From JAJZQZ01 sp963790415 (lineage in GTDB: Bacteria; Actinomycetota; Thermoleophilia; RBG-16-64-13), in contig CAWBOK010000007.1 of NCBI GenBank assembly GCA_963790415.1, positions 1 through 64,000 of the forward strand: a stretch of 64,000 nt of DNA, written 5' to 3'. A program made the position numbers and the translations under genes. Of this stretch, positions 44,386-53,486 are shown in pieces. The notes beneath the pieces were generated by a model. It saw nothing but the letters and a program-made list of their open reading frames with translations, made no database searches and was not told where the DNA came from. Every line of letters begins with the position of its first letter. The first letter of the stretch is position 1.

Positions 44386-44968
44386 CCGAGGCGGCCCTTG
44401 CCGCTCCGTTGGTGCGTGCGAAGGGTCTCACGCGCTACGCCACCGCACGCAGGGTTCTGGCCCTAGAAGGCTGTTAAAGATCGAAGCCTTGACCCCCGGA
44501 CGCACTGGCCGGCGCGATCCGACGATACCGAAGACGATCTGCGTCGTTCATGGCTCCCCCCCTTGACACCCGGCTCTCTCAGCTGCCGCCGAATCCGTCG
44601 GCCTGGCAGCCACAGTATCGGGAGCGGAGGGCGGTGGCAAGACCAAGCCGAGCATCAACTGCGATCACCTGCGAGAGGCCAGAAGAAGCCGATGCAGGAG
44701 CGACGCGAGGGCAAGGCACGTGGCGGCGACCGCGGTGACGACGAACACTGCGGTGGGCGGCAGGCAGTGGAGCCTCAGGAGTCGGCCATAGCGCTAAGGC
44801 AAGAGCACGTGGCCTTGGAAGCCCGATTGCAGGTACTATTCTGGTGTCGGCACTCGCGCCGGGGAATCGGCCGTTTGCCCTGGCGCCGGTTGCCCTGGCG
44901 CCGCGAGGTGACCGGGGAACGCGAGCGCGCCCGGCCGGACTGCATCGACGAGAGAGAGGGATGACACA
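44386..44968. other. Intergenic region with one repeat copy
   Basis: About 580 bases hold repeat copy C near the left end. The remainder gives no supported gene; on the minus strand a hydrophobic stretch (VFVVTAVAATCLALASLLHR, around 44680-44750) is bounded by stops and has no start or ribosome site. It may be a decayed membrane gene. Confidence 0.5.
44465..44524. repeat. Dispersed repeat, copy C (inverted, partial)
   Basis: Read on the minus strand: GGATCGCGCCGGCCAGTGCG, TCCGGGGGTCAAGGCTTCGA, then TCTTTAACAGCCTTCT. It matches the right half of copies A and B, including the hairpin arm, but the matching left arm is missing. Confidence 0.65.
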
Positions 44969-45139
44969 ATGGCATCGGAAGGCAAGTCGGCAGTGAGCCC
45001 AGCCGCCGCAGGCGGCGTGGTGGGTCCGATCTGGTTCATCGGGTGGCTGTTCACCATCGCGTTCGCGAAACTCGTGTGGTGGCAGATGATCATCTCCCTG
45101 GTAGTGTGGCCGTACTATCTGGGAGTCGCGGCCAGGTAA
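44969..45139 (+). CDS. Small conserved membrane protein
   Basis: 56 residues from ATG 44969, with GAGAGAGGG upstream. PAAAGGVVGPIWFIGWLFTI, AFAKLVWWQMIISLVVWPYY and LGVAAR: a Gly-turn, then two helices ending in Trp-Pro-Tyr-Tyr-Leu-Gly, a tail shared by many short uncharacterised membrane proteins. Function unknown. Confidence 0.7.
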   Translation: MASEGKSAVSPAAAGGVVGPIWFIGWLFTIAFAKLVWWQMIISLVVWPYYLGVAAR

Positions 45140-45185
45140 CCCGCAGCCGTGCGCGTCGGCGGTCCGAAGGCGGCGGGCAGGCGCC

Positions 45186-45213
45186 CTCGCACCGGCCGGG
45201 CCGACCGTGCGAG
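45186..45213. terminator. Hairpin between convergent genes
   Basis: CTCGCAC (45186-45192) and GTGCGAG (45207-45213) pair, with GCG/CGC flanking them. No T-run. It lies between the stops of two convergent genes, where a bidirectional terminator would be expected. Confidence 0.4.
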
Positions 45214-45222
45214 CGCGCCCGG

Positions 45223-46803
45223 CTAGACTGCCACGACGTCGAACACGTGGTACCCCCAGGCCGGCATGTCGAGATAGAGCCCAGGCGCGACCAGGGCATC
45301 CCCGTCGCGATCGTAGGCGGCGTCGCCGAGCATGTCCTCCAGGAGCCAGCGCGCGCCGGCCAGATCGCCGAACGGGAGGGGAACGGAGCACTGGCTCTGC
45401 ACGGCTGCGAAGTTGACCACGGCGAGCGCCCGGTGACCGACCCCATCGTCCCAGGCGGAGATGACGAAGCACTCGTGGGTCCAGTTGCCCTCCCACGCCG
45501 GTCGGCAGTCGAGCAGGCGCCACTCGCCCGCGCGCAGCGCGGGCGTCAGCAGGCAGGCCAACAACCTTCGGTAGAAGCCCTGGAGTTCCTCGTCCACCGG
45601 CTCGGAAATCCGACGGCAGAGGTGCACGGGCAGGCGCGCTTTGGCCCCTTCAAGTTGCCCCTGGTGGAAGAACCGCAGGCCCGGGCATAGAAAGGCGACC
45701 ACTGCGGCCGCCCGGTGGATGTCGGGGCGGAAGGTCGCCGCCGCGCGGGGTTCGTCGTGATTCTCGAGGAACCTGGCCGAGCGTCGCTGGAACTCCCTGT
45801 CGGCCCGCAGGTGGTCGCGAACGGTTCGAGCGTCGCCGCCGCGAAGGCGGTCGTAGAGGCGTTTGTCGTAGGTGTAGTCGAATCCCTGCCGCTGCAGCTC
45901 GAACTCAAGGTCCCAATAGACCTCGGCCAAGAACAGGAAGCCGACGTGGTCGGCCTTGACCGCCGCGATCGCACCGGGCCAGAACGGCTCGGCGACGATC
46001 CCCCAGGTGCGCTCGAACACCTCTGGCAGCACCAGCATGGCCATGTCACACCGCACCCCGTCGCAGCGCGCCGCCACGCGGCCGAGCTCGCCGCACATGG
46101 CCGCGTGTAGCCCTGGGTTGCCGTAATCGAGTTGCAGGGTGTCCGGCCAACCGGCGAAGTACGGGTCGCGTCCGTAGGCCAGCACCAGGCCGTCTTCGCC
46201 ACCACGCTCGGCCGCTGCGGCCGGACCCGCGGGCGGAGCGGCGGCCGGGTCGGCGGGCATGCGGAGGTAGTTCTGTGGTGCGCGCGAGAGATCGTCGGCC
46301 GTTCCGCGCACGTAGTACTCGGGGTGCTGACCGACCCAGGGATGGTCGAGCGCCGTGTGGTTCGGCACGAAATCGAGGATCAGCCGCAGACCCCGTTGGT
46401 GCAGGCGCGCACGCAGGCGCGCCAGGGCGTCGTCGCCGCCCAGCGCGTTCGCAACGCCGTAGTCGGTCACGGCGAAGCACGAACCGCAGATGTCGTCCTC
46501 GGTGAGGTCGGGCAGGACACCGCCGAACTCCTGCCGCCACTCCTGGTTGCTGCGCGACACCGCCCGCCCCGCGGCGCCCGTCTGCCAGACACCCAAGAAG
46601 TAGACCAGGTCGAAGCCGGCTGCAACCATGGCATCGAGGCCTGCGTCGGGGATGTCGTCCAGGGTCGCCGAGCGGCCCAGCCATTTACCGAGTTCCGTCA
46701 GCCAGACCCGGGTGTTGACCTGATAGAGCAACGGGTTGCGGGGAGAGGACAACTCGGGCGTCGCGCCGGCGGCCGTGTCGAGGGCCTCGCCGGCGGGCGT
46801 CAC
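45223..46803 (-). CDS. GH13 alpha-amylase-family protein
   Basis: 526 residues from GTG 46803 (GTGA overlap with the upstream gene). The four GH13 motifs are present: region I RLILDFVPNHTALDHPW, region II CDGVRCDMAMLVLPEVF (nucleophile Asp), region III FLFLAEVYWDLEFELQ (acid Glu) and region IV ARFLENHDEPRAAATF. The start RNPLLYQVNTRVWLTELGKW is typical of a subgroup that is found next to GH63-like glucosidases. It acts on alpha-glucans or short alpha-glucosides; no signal peptide, so cytoplasmic. Confidence 0.9.
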   Translation of the reverse strand: MTPAGEALDTAAGATPELSSPRNPLLYQVNTRVWLTELGKWLGRSATLDDIPDAGLDAMVAAGFDLVYFLGVWQTGAAGRAVSRSNQEWRQEFGGVLPDLTEDDICGSCFAVTDYGVANALGGDDALARLRARLHQRGLRLILDFVPNHTALDHPWVGQHPEYYVRGTADDLSRAPQNYLRMPADPAAAPPAGPAAAAERGGEDGLVLAYGRDPYFAGWPDTLQLDYGNPGLHAAMCGELGRVAARCDGVRCDMAMLVLPEVFERTWGIVAEPFWPGAIAAVKADHVGFLFLAEVYWDLEFELQRQGFDYTYDKRLYDRLRGGDARTVRDHLRADREFQRRSARFLENHDEPRAAATFRPDIHRAAAVVAFLCPGLRFFHQGQLEGAKARLPVHLCRRISEPVDEELQGFYRRLLACLLTPALRAGEWRLLDCRPAWEGNWTHECFVISAWDDGVGHRALAVVNFAAVQSQCSVPLPFGDLAGARWLLEDMLGDAAYDRDGDALVAPGLYLDMPAWGYHVFDVVAV

Positions 46804-49574
46804 GCCAACTCCTCGGGTTCGCCCAGCCCGTAGGCCAACATGCGCATGCTCTCCCCCGCCAGGACGCCCTCCTTGGTGAGCGTCGCCGACATGCGGATGA
46901 AGCGGGCCACCAGCCCCGTCCAGCCCGTTTGATGACTCGCACCGAGTCCGGCGCCGTTGTCGCCGTGGAAGTACTCGTAGAAGAGGATGTGGTCGCGCCA
47001 ATGGGGGTCGGTCTGGAATTTCTCCGCAGAGCCGAAGACGGGACGGAGGCCGTCGGCGTCACGCAGGAAGATCGCCGAGGAGCGGCGCATGATCTCCATG
47101 GCCGCGTCGAACAGCGTGGCTCGGACGCCGGAGTCCGTGGGACACTCGACGGTGAAATCGTCGCCGTAGTATGCGTAAAGGTTGAGGAGCGCCCGGACCA
47201 GCAGCGCGTTCGTGGGGAACCATATCGGGCCGCGCCAGTTGGAGTTGCCGCCGAACATGCCCGAGTCTGACTCCGCCGGCAGGTAGTCCACCCGGAACTC
47301 CCGCCCGCCGGCCTCGAAGCGGTAAGGATGCGCGAGATGCGAGCGCGACAATGACCGCACCCCGTACGGGCTCAGGAACTCGTCCTCATCCAGCAGCCGG
47401 GCCAGGACCTGGCGGAGCTTCGTCTCGTTCAGGAGGGCCAGCACGTGGCGACCACCCACACCGGGAGCACCCGGCGCCGCGATGTTGGCCGTGAGTTCGG
47501 GATGGTTGCGCGTGAACCACCCTGCCCGCTCGACGAACTTGGGCAGCTTCTCGATGACCTCGGCCGGGAACACGCTGCTGGCACAGAGCGAGAGAAGACC
47601 CACCATCGAACGAACCTTGAGCCGGGTGGCGGTGCCGTCGGGCATGCGCAGGAGATCGTAGAAGAACCCATCCTCGGCGTCCCACATCTCGTCTTGGTGC
47701 TCGCCCATCCGGTCCATGGCCCCGGCGATCCACAGGAAGTGCTCGTAGAACTTGCAGGCCAGGTCTTCGTAGGCAGGGTTTGCGGCGGCCAGCTTCATGG
47801 CCATGCTCAACATGCACTGACAGAAGAAGGCCATCCAGGCCGTGCCATCGGCCTGCTCCAAGTAGCCGCCCGTGGGGAGCGGGGCGCTGCGGTCGAACAC
47901 GCCGATGTTGTCCAGCCCGAGGAAACCGCCCTGGAACACGTTGCTGCCGCTCCGGTCCTTGCGGTTGACCCACCAGGTGAAGGTCATCAGCAGCTTGGTG
48001 AAGGTCCGCTCGAGGAACTCCGTGTCGCCCTGCCCCTGGGACTCCTGCTCGATGGAGTACAGGAAATCGGCCGCCCACGCGTGGACCGGCGGGTTGACGT
48101 CGCTGAAATCCCACTCGTAGGCCGGAATCTGGCCGTTGGGATGGAGGTAGTTCTCGTCGAGCATGAGTTCGAGCTGCTGCTTGGCGAATTCGGGATCGAC
48201 CACCGAGAGGGCGACCGTGTGGAAGGCCAGGTCCCATGCGGCGAACCACGGGTACTCCCACTTGTCGGGCATCGAGATGACGTCTTCGTTCACCATGTGG
48301 AACCAGTTGGCGTTGCGCCCCGAAGTGGGTCGGCCCCCCGGCGCCGCGCCGCCGCGGCCTCCAAGCCACCGGTGGACGTCGTAGACGTAGCACTGCTTGC
48401 TCCAGAGCATGCCTGCCATCGCCTGACGCATGACGAGCGCAGCATCGGGGCCGACCTCGGGCGGAGTGAGGCTCGCATAGAAGTCGTCGGCCTCAGCTTG
48501 GCGCGCCGCGAACATGGCGTCGAAAGCCGCCCCGAACGAGGCGGCCGCGGCGCTCTCCGGGGCGGCAGCGGCCGGCGCGGCCGTGGCCTGCCGCGTCAGC
48601 CTGAGCCGCAGCACGGCGCTCTCGCCAGGCTCGATGGTGACGATGGAGTGCGCGGCAGCTTTGGTGCCCGTGCGCTCCGGGTTCACGGACTCGTGAGCGC
48701 CTGCCACCACGTGATCGTTGATGCCGTCCTTCACGTAGGGCGTGTCGTTGGGCGTGCCGAAGACGCGGCTGTTGTTGGTCTCGTTCTCCACGAAGAGGAA
48801 CGTGGGATCGCCGTCGCACGCAAGCAGGTAGGTGCCCAGGATGGGGTGCCCGGCCTCCAGCACGGCCCCGGCCGGGCCCCCGGCCGGCCCCCCCGCGGGA
48901 ACCACGCCGATCCGCGGCCGCGGCTCGTCTTCAGCTGCCCTCCACCAGGTGTTCCGGAACCACAGGGTGGGCAGAAGATGCAACGTCGCCGGCTCGGGGC
49001 CGCGGTTCCAGGCGGTGACGCGGATCAGCAGATCCTCCGGCGAAGCCTTGGCGTACTCCACGAAGACGTCGAAGTACCGGTCGTCGTCGAAGACTCCCGT
49101 CTCGATGAGCTCGTACTCGAGATCGTGCCTGCTGCGGGCCCCGTTCGTGCGCACAAGGTCGTCGTAGGGGTAGGCCGTTTGGGGATACTTGTACAGGTAC
49201 TTCATATAGGCGTGCGTCGGGGTCGAGTCCAGGTAGTAGTAGTACTCCTTGACGTCCTCGCCATGGTTGCCCTCGCTGTTGGTCAGCCCGAAGAGCCGTT
49301 CCTTGATGATGGGATCGACCCCGTTCCACAGGGCCAGGGCGAAACAGAGCCGCTGCTTGTCGTCGGAGATCCCGGCGAGCCCGTCTTCACCCCAGCGGTA
49401 GGCACGCGACCGAGCCTGATCGTGCGTGAAGTAGTTCCAGGCGTCGCCCGACTCGCTGTAGTCTTCGCGCACCGTCCCCCACTGGCGCTCGCTGAGGTAC
49501 GGGCCCCACGTGCGCCACGGCACTCCCCGTAACTTCGCCTCTTGGAGGCGTTGATGCTCGACAGTCGCGTCCAC
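46800..49574 (-). CDS. GH63/MGH1-like glycosidase
   Basis: 924 residues, intact. N-terminal part LRGVPWRTWGPYLSERQWGT, REDYSESGDAWNYFTHDQAR; a central all-helical (alpha/alpha) barrel with WSKQCYVYDVHRWLGG, DKWEYPWFAAWDLAFHTVAL, PNGQIPAYEWDFSDVNPPVH, and C-terminal FGGNSNWRGPIWFPTNALLV and ILFYEYFHGDNGAGLGASHQ. These match large bacterial GH63-type glucosidases and mannosylglycerate hydrolase relatives. No signal peptide. It probably trims an alpha-linked compatible solute or storage oligosaccharide together with the GH13 gene, to which it is translationally coupled. Confidence 0.87.
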   Translation of the reverse strand: MDATVEHQRLQEAKLRGVPWRTWGPYLSERQWGTVREDYSESGDAWNYFTHDQARSRAYRWGEDGLAGISDDKQRLCFALALWNGVDPIIKERLFGLTNSEGNHGEDVKEYYYYLDSTPTHAYMKYLYKYPQTAYPYDDLVRTNGARSRHDLEYELIETGVFDDDRYFDVFVEYAKASPEDLLIRVTAWNRGPEPATLHLLPTLWFRNTWWRAAEDEPRPRIGVVPAGGPAGGPAGAVLEAGHPILGTYLLACDGDPTFLFVENETNNSRVFGTPNDTPYVKDGINDHVVAGAHESVNPERTGTKAAAHSIVTIEPGESAVLRLRLTRQATAAPAAAAPESAAAASFGAAFDAMFAARQAEADDFYASLTPPEVGPDAALVMRQAMAGMLWSKQCYVYDVHRWLGGRGGAAPGGRPTSGRNANWFHMVNEDVISMPDKWEYPWFAAWDLAFHTVALSVVDPEFAKQQLELMLDENYLHPNGQIPAYEWDFSDVNPPVHAWAADFLYSIEQESQGQGDTEFLERTFTKLLMTFTWWVNRKDRSGSNVFQGGFLGLDNIGVFDRSAPLPTGGYLEQADGTAWMAFFCQCMLSMAMKLAAANPAYEDLACKFYEHFLWIAGAMDRMGEHQDEMWDAEDGFFYDLLRMPDGTATRLKVRSMVGLLSLCASSVFPAEVIEKLPKFVERAGWFTRNHPELTANIAAPGAPGVGGRHVLALLNETKLRQVLARLLDEDEFLSPYGVRSLSRSHLAHPYRFEAGGREFRVDYLPAESDSGMFGGNSNWRGPIWFPTNALLVRALLNLYAYYGDDFTVECPTDSGVRATLFDAAMEIMRRSSAIFLRDADGLRPVFGSAEKFQTDPHWRDHILFYEYFHGDNGAGLGASHQTGWTGLVARFIRMSATLTKEGVLAGESMRMLAYGLGEPEELA

Positions 49575-49907
49575 CGTTCACTCCTTGTCCGCTCAGGTCA
49601 CCCACACGGGCGGCGAGGCACCTGCCACCCACGCATGCACTTCCCGAACAGTCTACGTACCGGGGCGGGCTCGTTTGTAACCAAGAAGTTACAGATCGGC
49701 GCCAAGTCGGTTACCGATTCGGGGCGCCGGCCTCCCGTCCATTGCTGCACGCGCTCGGAGTCAAGCCAGGTCGAACAGCAGCGCTCCCGCCGCTGCCTCG
49801 GCCCAGCCGAACGCCATGTAAAGAAAACGGGCGCCTGTGGCGTGATGTGGAGTAGAGTCAGCTTGAAGTCTCAGGAGACCACGTTGCAGCGCGGAACGGT
49901 CATATTC
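49575..49907. other. Divergent intergenic region between glycosidase and sigma-factor genes
   Basis: 333 bases with no gene I can support. It holds the dyad at 49676-49693 and a nearby CGGTTACCG at 49708-49716. Being between divergent genes it should contain at least two promoters, but no clear -10/-35 pair stands out. Confidence 0.5.
49676..49693. promoter_or_regulatory. Operator-like dyad TGTAAC-N6-GTTACA
   Basis: TGTAACCAAGAAGTTACA is a perfect 6-bp inverted repeat with a 6-base centre, a layout typical of dimeric repressors. A further GGTTACC half-site pair lies 15 bases downstream. It could regulate the sigma-factor operon or the glycosidases. Confidence 0.45.
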
Positions 49908-50426
49908 ATGAGCGAGCGCGAACTGCCCGTTGTGATGCGCGAGGCCACATGGGGTGAGAGCCTCAGCCCCGAGTCGCTCTTCCGTAGGCACTATCGCCCC
50001 CTTGTCGCCGCCCTTTCCGTTGCCTGCGGTAGCCGCGAGCTTGCCGCCGACGCCGTGCAGGACGCTTTTGTCGAGCTGTGCAAGAGGTGGAGCAAGATCA
50101 GCGGGTACGAACGGCCGGAGGCTTGGCTCATGCGGGTGGCGGTGAACCGAACGCGCAGCGAGCAGAGATCCCTGCGCCGGCGTGCGACCGCTCTGCTGCG
50201 ACTAGGGGCTTCCCCGACGGAAGACCTCCCAGGGATTCCGGCCCATATCGTTCAGGCCTTCCGAAATCTTCCCCCCCGCCAAAGGCTCGCCTGCTCGCTG
50301 TTCTACGTCTTGGATCTGCCGCTTCAGGAGGTGGCCGACACAATGGGCATCTCCGTCGGGGCGGCAGGCACGCACCTGCACCGCGCACGGAATACCATGC
50401 GCTCGCTTCTGGAGGAGTCGCCATGA
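49908..50426 (+). CDS. ECF-type RNA polymerase sigma factor
   Basis: 172 residues from ATG 49908. Region 2: SPESLFRRHYRPLVAALSVA, RELAADAVQDAFVELCKRWS, YERPEAWLMRVAVNRTRSEQ; region 4: HIVQAFRNLPPRQRLACSLF, DLPLQEVADTMGISVGAAGT, HLHRARNTMRSLLEE. It belongs to the extracytoplasmic-function group that is held inactive by a membrane partner. Its stop overlaps the start of the membrane beta-propeller gene as ATGA, the usual place for an anti-sigma factor. Confidence 0.9.
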   Translation: MSERELPVVMREATWGESLSPESLFRRHYRPLVAALSVACGSRELAADAVQDAFVELCKRWSKISGYERPEAWLMRVAVNRTRSEQRSLRRRATALLRLGASPTEDLPGIPAHIVQAFRNLPPRQRLACSLFYVLDLPLQEVADTMGISVGAAGTHLHRARNTMRSLLEESP

Positions 50427-52408
50427 AACACTCCGACCCTTTGGGACAACTGGTCAACAAGATGACGCCCGATGTGGACGACACCGGCGTGTGGGGAGCC
50501 ATCCAACAGCGGGCGTTTGGCCAGAAGCGGGCGCCCGCCCCCAGGCGCAAGAGCGGCCTGCGCATTGCCATCGGAGCGTTGGCCTGGCTCGTCGTGCTGG
50601 CGGGAATCTCCATCGGAAGCTTCGAGGCCGTGAGGCACTGGGCGAAGCACGAGTCGGTCTTGATCATCACCGACGTGAACGACGTCACCGGCGACACAGA
50701 TGGCACGGACAGCGCTGCCGCATGGGGCACTGGGGCGCCCGCGAGCGACAACTGGCAGCAACTGCCCCTTTCGGTGGCGGAGGGTGGACAAGTACACGGC
50801 CTGGTCATGGATCCCAGCAACCCCTCGATCCTCTACGCTGCAACGCCTGCGGGCCTGTTCAAATCCACTGATGGGGCGGAGAGCTGGAACCAGCTTCCCA
50901 CGGTTGGGGAAATCCTGACCCCTATGGCGATCGCCATCGATCCCGCTTCCCCTTCCACCGTCTACTTGCACACCTTCATGTTGGGGGAGACACGGCCCTT
51001 TCGACTGTGGAGGTCGGATGACGGCGGTGCCACCTGGGTGGACCTGCGCGATGAGAGCACCCCCGGAATGTATGGATATGTGCCTGGCTTTTCGTTCGAT
51101 ACGGCATCCACCCCTTCGACAGTCTATATGCTCGGCACCAGTGGGTCGGACAACGAAACCAATCTGTGGCGGTCGACCGACCGAGGCGAAACCTGGATCA
51201 GGCTAAGCAAGGCCGAGGAAGACCAGGCCTTCGCGCTTAGAGACACGCTTCCGTCGAAACCCGCCGCCGCGCAACGGGCCCTCGACGCGTTCCTGGCCTC
51301 TGGCGGCACGGTGAGGGACGCGGACACCGGCGACGTTGTCGTCGCATCCAACGTCGTAGTCGACCCCGATCATCCTTCGACTCTGTACGCGGCGACCGAG
51401 TGGGAAGGTGTGTACAAGTCCAGCGACGGCGGCAAGACCTGGAAGAAGGCGAGCGCCGGTTTGGTGGATCCAGCGGTCGGCAGCGTTCTGGTCGATCCGA
51501 GCACGCCCTCGACTCTGTATGCGACCACTGAGAGCGCGATCGTCAAATCCACCGACGGCGGGGCGCACTGGACAGTGATCCTCGAAGGCACGGGCTCCGT
51601 GGTCCTGGCGCCCCTAAAACCCTCGCGACTTTACGCGTGGACCTCTGCCGGGCTGTTCCGTTCCGACGACGGCGGCGGTAGCTGGACCCAGCTGGACGGC
51701 ACAGGCCTCCAAATGCCCATAGGGGAGTGGCCCGGGCAGGTCCTGGCGGTCGCCGCCCCGCCCGATACCCTGCTTGCCTGGCAGGATAATCGCGTATTCC
51801 GGTCCACCGACGCCGGGAAAAGCTGGAAGCAGGCCGTCGCCATCGAGGTGCCGCTTGAGGCGGGGCACCCCGGAGACGTGGTGGCAGATTCACAGCACCC
51901 GTCCACTTTCTACGTCTTGACCGGCGTCAACGTGCTCAAGTCCACCGATGCCGGCGCGACCTGGACCGAGCTCGCTCCGAAGGAGTGGGACGTGGCGGTG
52001 GCGAGCCTCGCTGTGGACCCGCGTGATCCGGCGATCGTCTGGGTGGTTCAGGACGGCATGTCCGCGAACGAGAAGAGCGTCATCCGCCGCTCTACCGATG
52101 GGGGGAACACCTGGGAGAGAGTAGAACTCGGCGGCCTCGGAGCGAGGACTCACAAGCTTCTCTTCGACCCTCACTCGCCCAACACGCTCTACGCGTACAC
52201 GGGGCCGACCCGCGAGGACATGGGCATCCACCGGTCGACCGACGGAGGCGCTACCTGGGAGAACATCAGCGAAGGCTTCCTGAACCGGAGCTGGTCGATC
52301 CTAGGCCCCCCTGAACCGCTGTACCTGGCTCCCGACCAGGCTCCGGGCGGAGCGCTCTACGCCGCCAACAACCGCGGCCTGTTCAAGTGGATGCCCGACA
52401 GCAAGTAG
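50423..52408 (+). CDS. Membrane-anchored Asp-box (BNR) beta-propeller, candidate anti-sigma/sensor
   Basis: 661 residues. Residues 1-50 are a short cytoplasmic head (HSDPLGQLVNKMTPDVDDTG, VWGAIQQRAFGQKR), followed by one membrane helix (LRIAIGALAWLVVLAGISIG) and a large outside domain. That domain carries ten Asp-box motifs of the form S-x-D-x-G-x-(T/S)-W, for example KSTDGAESW, RSDDGGATW, KSSDGGKTW, RSTDAGKSW and RSTDGGNTW, each near a DP-x-x-PSTLYA strand, like the sialidase/VPS10/photosystem-assembly propellers. It starts inside the sigma-factor stop. No zinc-type anti-sigma motif (HxxxCxxC) is in the head, so anti-sigma function is inference from position and topology. Confidence 0.8.
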   Translation: MKHSDPLGQLVNKMTPDVDDTGVWGAIQQRAFGQKRAPAPRRKSGLRIAIGALAWLVVLAGISIGSFEAVRHWAKHESVLIITDVNDVTGDTDGTDSAAAWGTGAPASDNWQQLPLSVAEGGQVHGLVMDPSNPSILYAATPAGLFKSTDGAESWNQLPTVGEILTPMAIAIDPASPSTVYLHTFMLGETRPFRLWRSDDGGATWVDLRDESTPGMYGYVPGFSFDTASTPSTVYMLGTSGSDNETNLWRSTDRGETWIRLSKAEEDQAFALRDTLPSKPAAAQRALDAFLASGGTVRDADTGDVVVASNVVVDPDHPSTLYAATEWEGVYKSSDGGKTWKKASAGLVDPAVGSVLVDPSTPSTLYATTESAIVKSTDGGAHWTVILEGTGSVVLAPLKPSRLYAWTSAGLFRSDDGGGSWTQLDGTGLQMPIGEWPGQVLAVAAPPDTLLAWQDNRVFRSTDAGKSWKQAVAIEVPLEAGHPGDVVADSQHPSTFYVLTGVNVLKSTDAGATWTELAPKEWDVAVASLAVDPRDPAIVWVVQDGMSANEKSVIRRSTDGGNTWERVELGGLGARTHKLLFDPHSPNTLYAYTGPTREDMGIHRSTDGGATWENISEGFLNRSWSILGPPEPLYLAPDQAPGGALYAANNRGLFKWMPDSK

Positions 52409-52453
52409 CGCGAGGTCTGAAAGCGTGCGTCGTGAAAGCAGGATTCCTCTGAG

Positions 52454-52935
52454 ATGGAGGTGTGGACCATGGAAACCGCAGTCGTCCGCAGTGGTGGCGT
52501 CAACCGGTGGCTGGTGGTCGCCGTGGTGGTGCTGGTAGTGCGGATGGCTATCTCTATCGCGTGGACACCCAAAGCGGGCAGGAGATATCGAAGTTCAAGG
52601 CGGGCGGAGGGGTGGACTCCTCCCTGGCCATCTCAGACGGGGTCGTGTACTTCGGCAGCGGTTCCTCTGTCTATGCCGTGAATATCCAGCCCGGGCAGGA
52701 GAAATGGAAGTTCGTCGATTTGTCCTGGCCAGTCACCAGCGGCGTGGCCCTCTCACACGGGGTGGTCTACTTCGGCGGTTTCAGTTCCCTCTACGCCGTG
52801 GACACCCCGAGCGGCCAGAAGAAATGGAAGTCCTGGCCCGCCCCCTGGATTGGCTCCTCTCTGGCCATCTCAGACGGGGTGATCTACTTTGGCGGCAGTG
52901 AAGATGAAGATGGCTATCTCTATGCCGTGAAGTAG
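52454..52935 (+). pseudogene. Truncated PQQ-like beta-propeller membrane protein, frameshifted
   Basis: ATG 52454 follows GAGATGG. A membrane helix (NRWLVVAVVVLVV) is joined abruptly, after a frame change near 52540, to three propeller repeats: DGYLYRVDTQSGQEISKFKA, ISDGVVYFGSGSSVYAVNIQ, LSHGVVYFGGFSSLYAVDTP and ISDGVIYFGGSEDEDGYLYA. PQQ-like propellers normally have six to eight such blades (about 350 residues); here only about 150 remain, starting mid-blade. It looks like an internal deletion. It follows the Asp-box propeller gene by 45 bases and may have been part of the same surface operon. Confidence 0.65.
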
Positions 52936-53202
52936 AGTAGGCTAACCAGGCGCTATACCGGACGGTTCGGAAAGGCCCAGCCGCGGGCGTGGGCAACGAT
53001 CGGGACAGCCGGACGCACACGACCGCACCAACACCCGCCGACGGCCGGTTCGCCGCCGCTCAACTACATCTCCATGTATCGGGCTCTGCTGCAGCCGTAG
53101 CAGTCGTCGAACTCCGGCGGCGCGGGGCGACCGGGGTCCCTGAACGACGGAGCCTGGGAGCCGCTGTCGGCGTGGGGTTGCCAGGAACGCGGGGGTACCG
53201 CC

Positions 53203-53427
53203 CTACGGCAGGATCAGTGACGAGGAGGTGCGCAGGTCGACCCGCCCTTCCCGACGTATCTGCACTATCTGCACCTGAACCACATCATCTGAGCCTTTGG
53301 CCCCCTGCTCAGCGACGATCTGCGCCTCCGCCAGGCCGGGGAGCAGCGGGCCGGCCACCAGCACCCGGCCCTCGCGGTCCATGAACAGTACCCTCCACCT
53401 GTTGCCCGACGGTTCGAAGAACTTCAC
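53203..53427 (-). CDS. Hypothetical small protein
   Basis: 74 residues from GTG 53427, with an excellent GGAGGAGG seven bases before. KFFEPSGNRWRVLFMDREGR, VLVAGPLLPGLAEAQIVAEQ, GAKGSDDVVQVQIVQIRREG: short beta strands and a helix, no membrane segment. Not recognised. It is located between the propeller remnant and repeat copy B; upstream 52936-53202 holds no supported gene. Confidence 0.55.
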   Translation of the reverse strand: MKFFEPSGNRWRVLFMDREGRVLVAGPLLPGLAEAQIVAEQGAKGSDDVVQVQIVQIRREGRVDLRTSSSLILP

Positions 53428-53486
53428 CGATCCTCCTCCCACGCGGCAGACACCGCGCACCCAAGCTCCCGACTACACCGCCCTGC

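Noticed and set aside
44680..44760. Small hydrophobic peptide on the minus strand
   Set aside because: Bounded by stops, no start codon with a ribosome site, and no recognisable family; kept only as a note on the intergenic region.
52936..53202. Gene ending SPPLNYISMYRALLQP on the plus strand
   Set aside because: No upstream coding pattern or ribosome site; the frame upstream is Pro/His/Arg-rich and looks non-coding.
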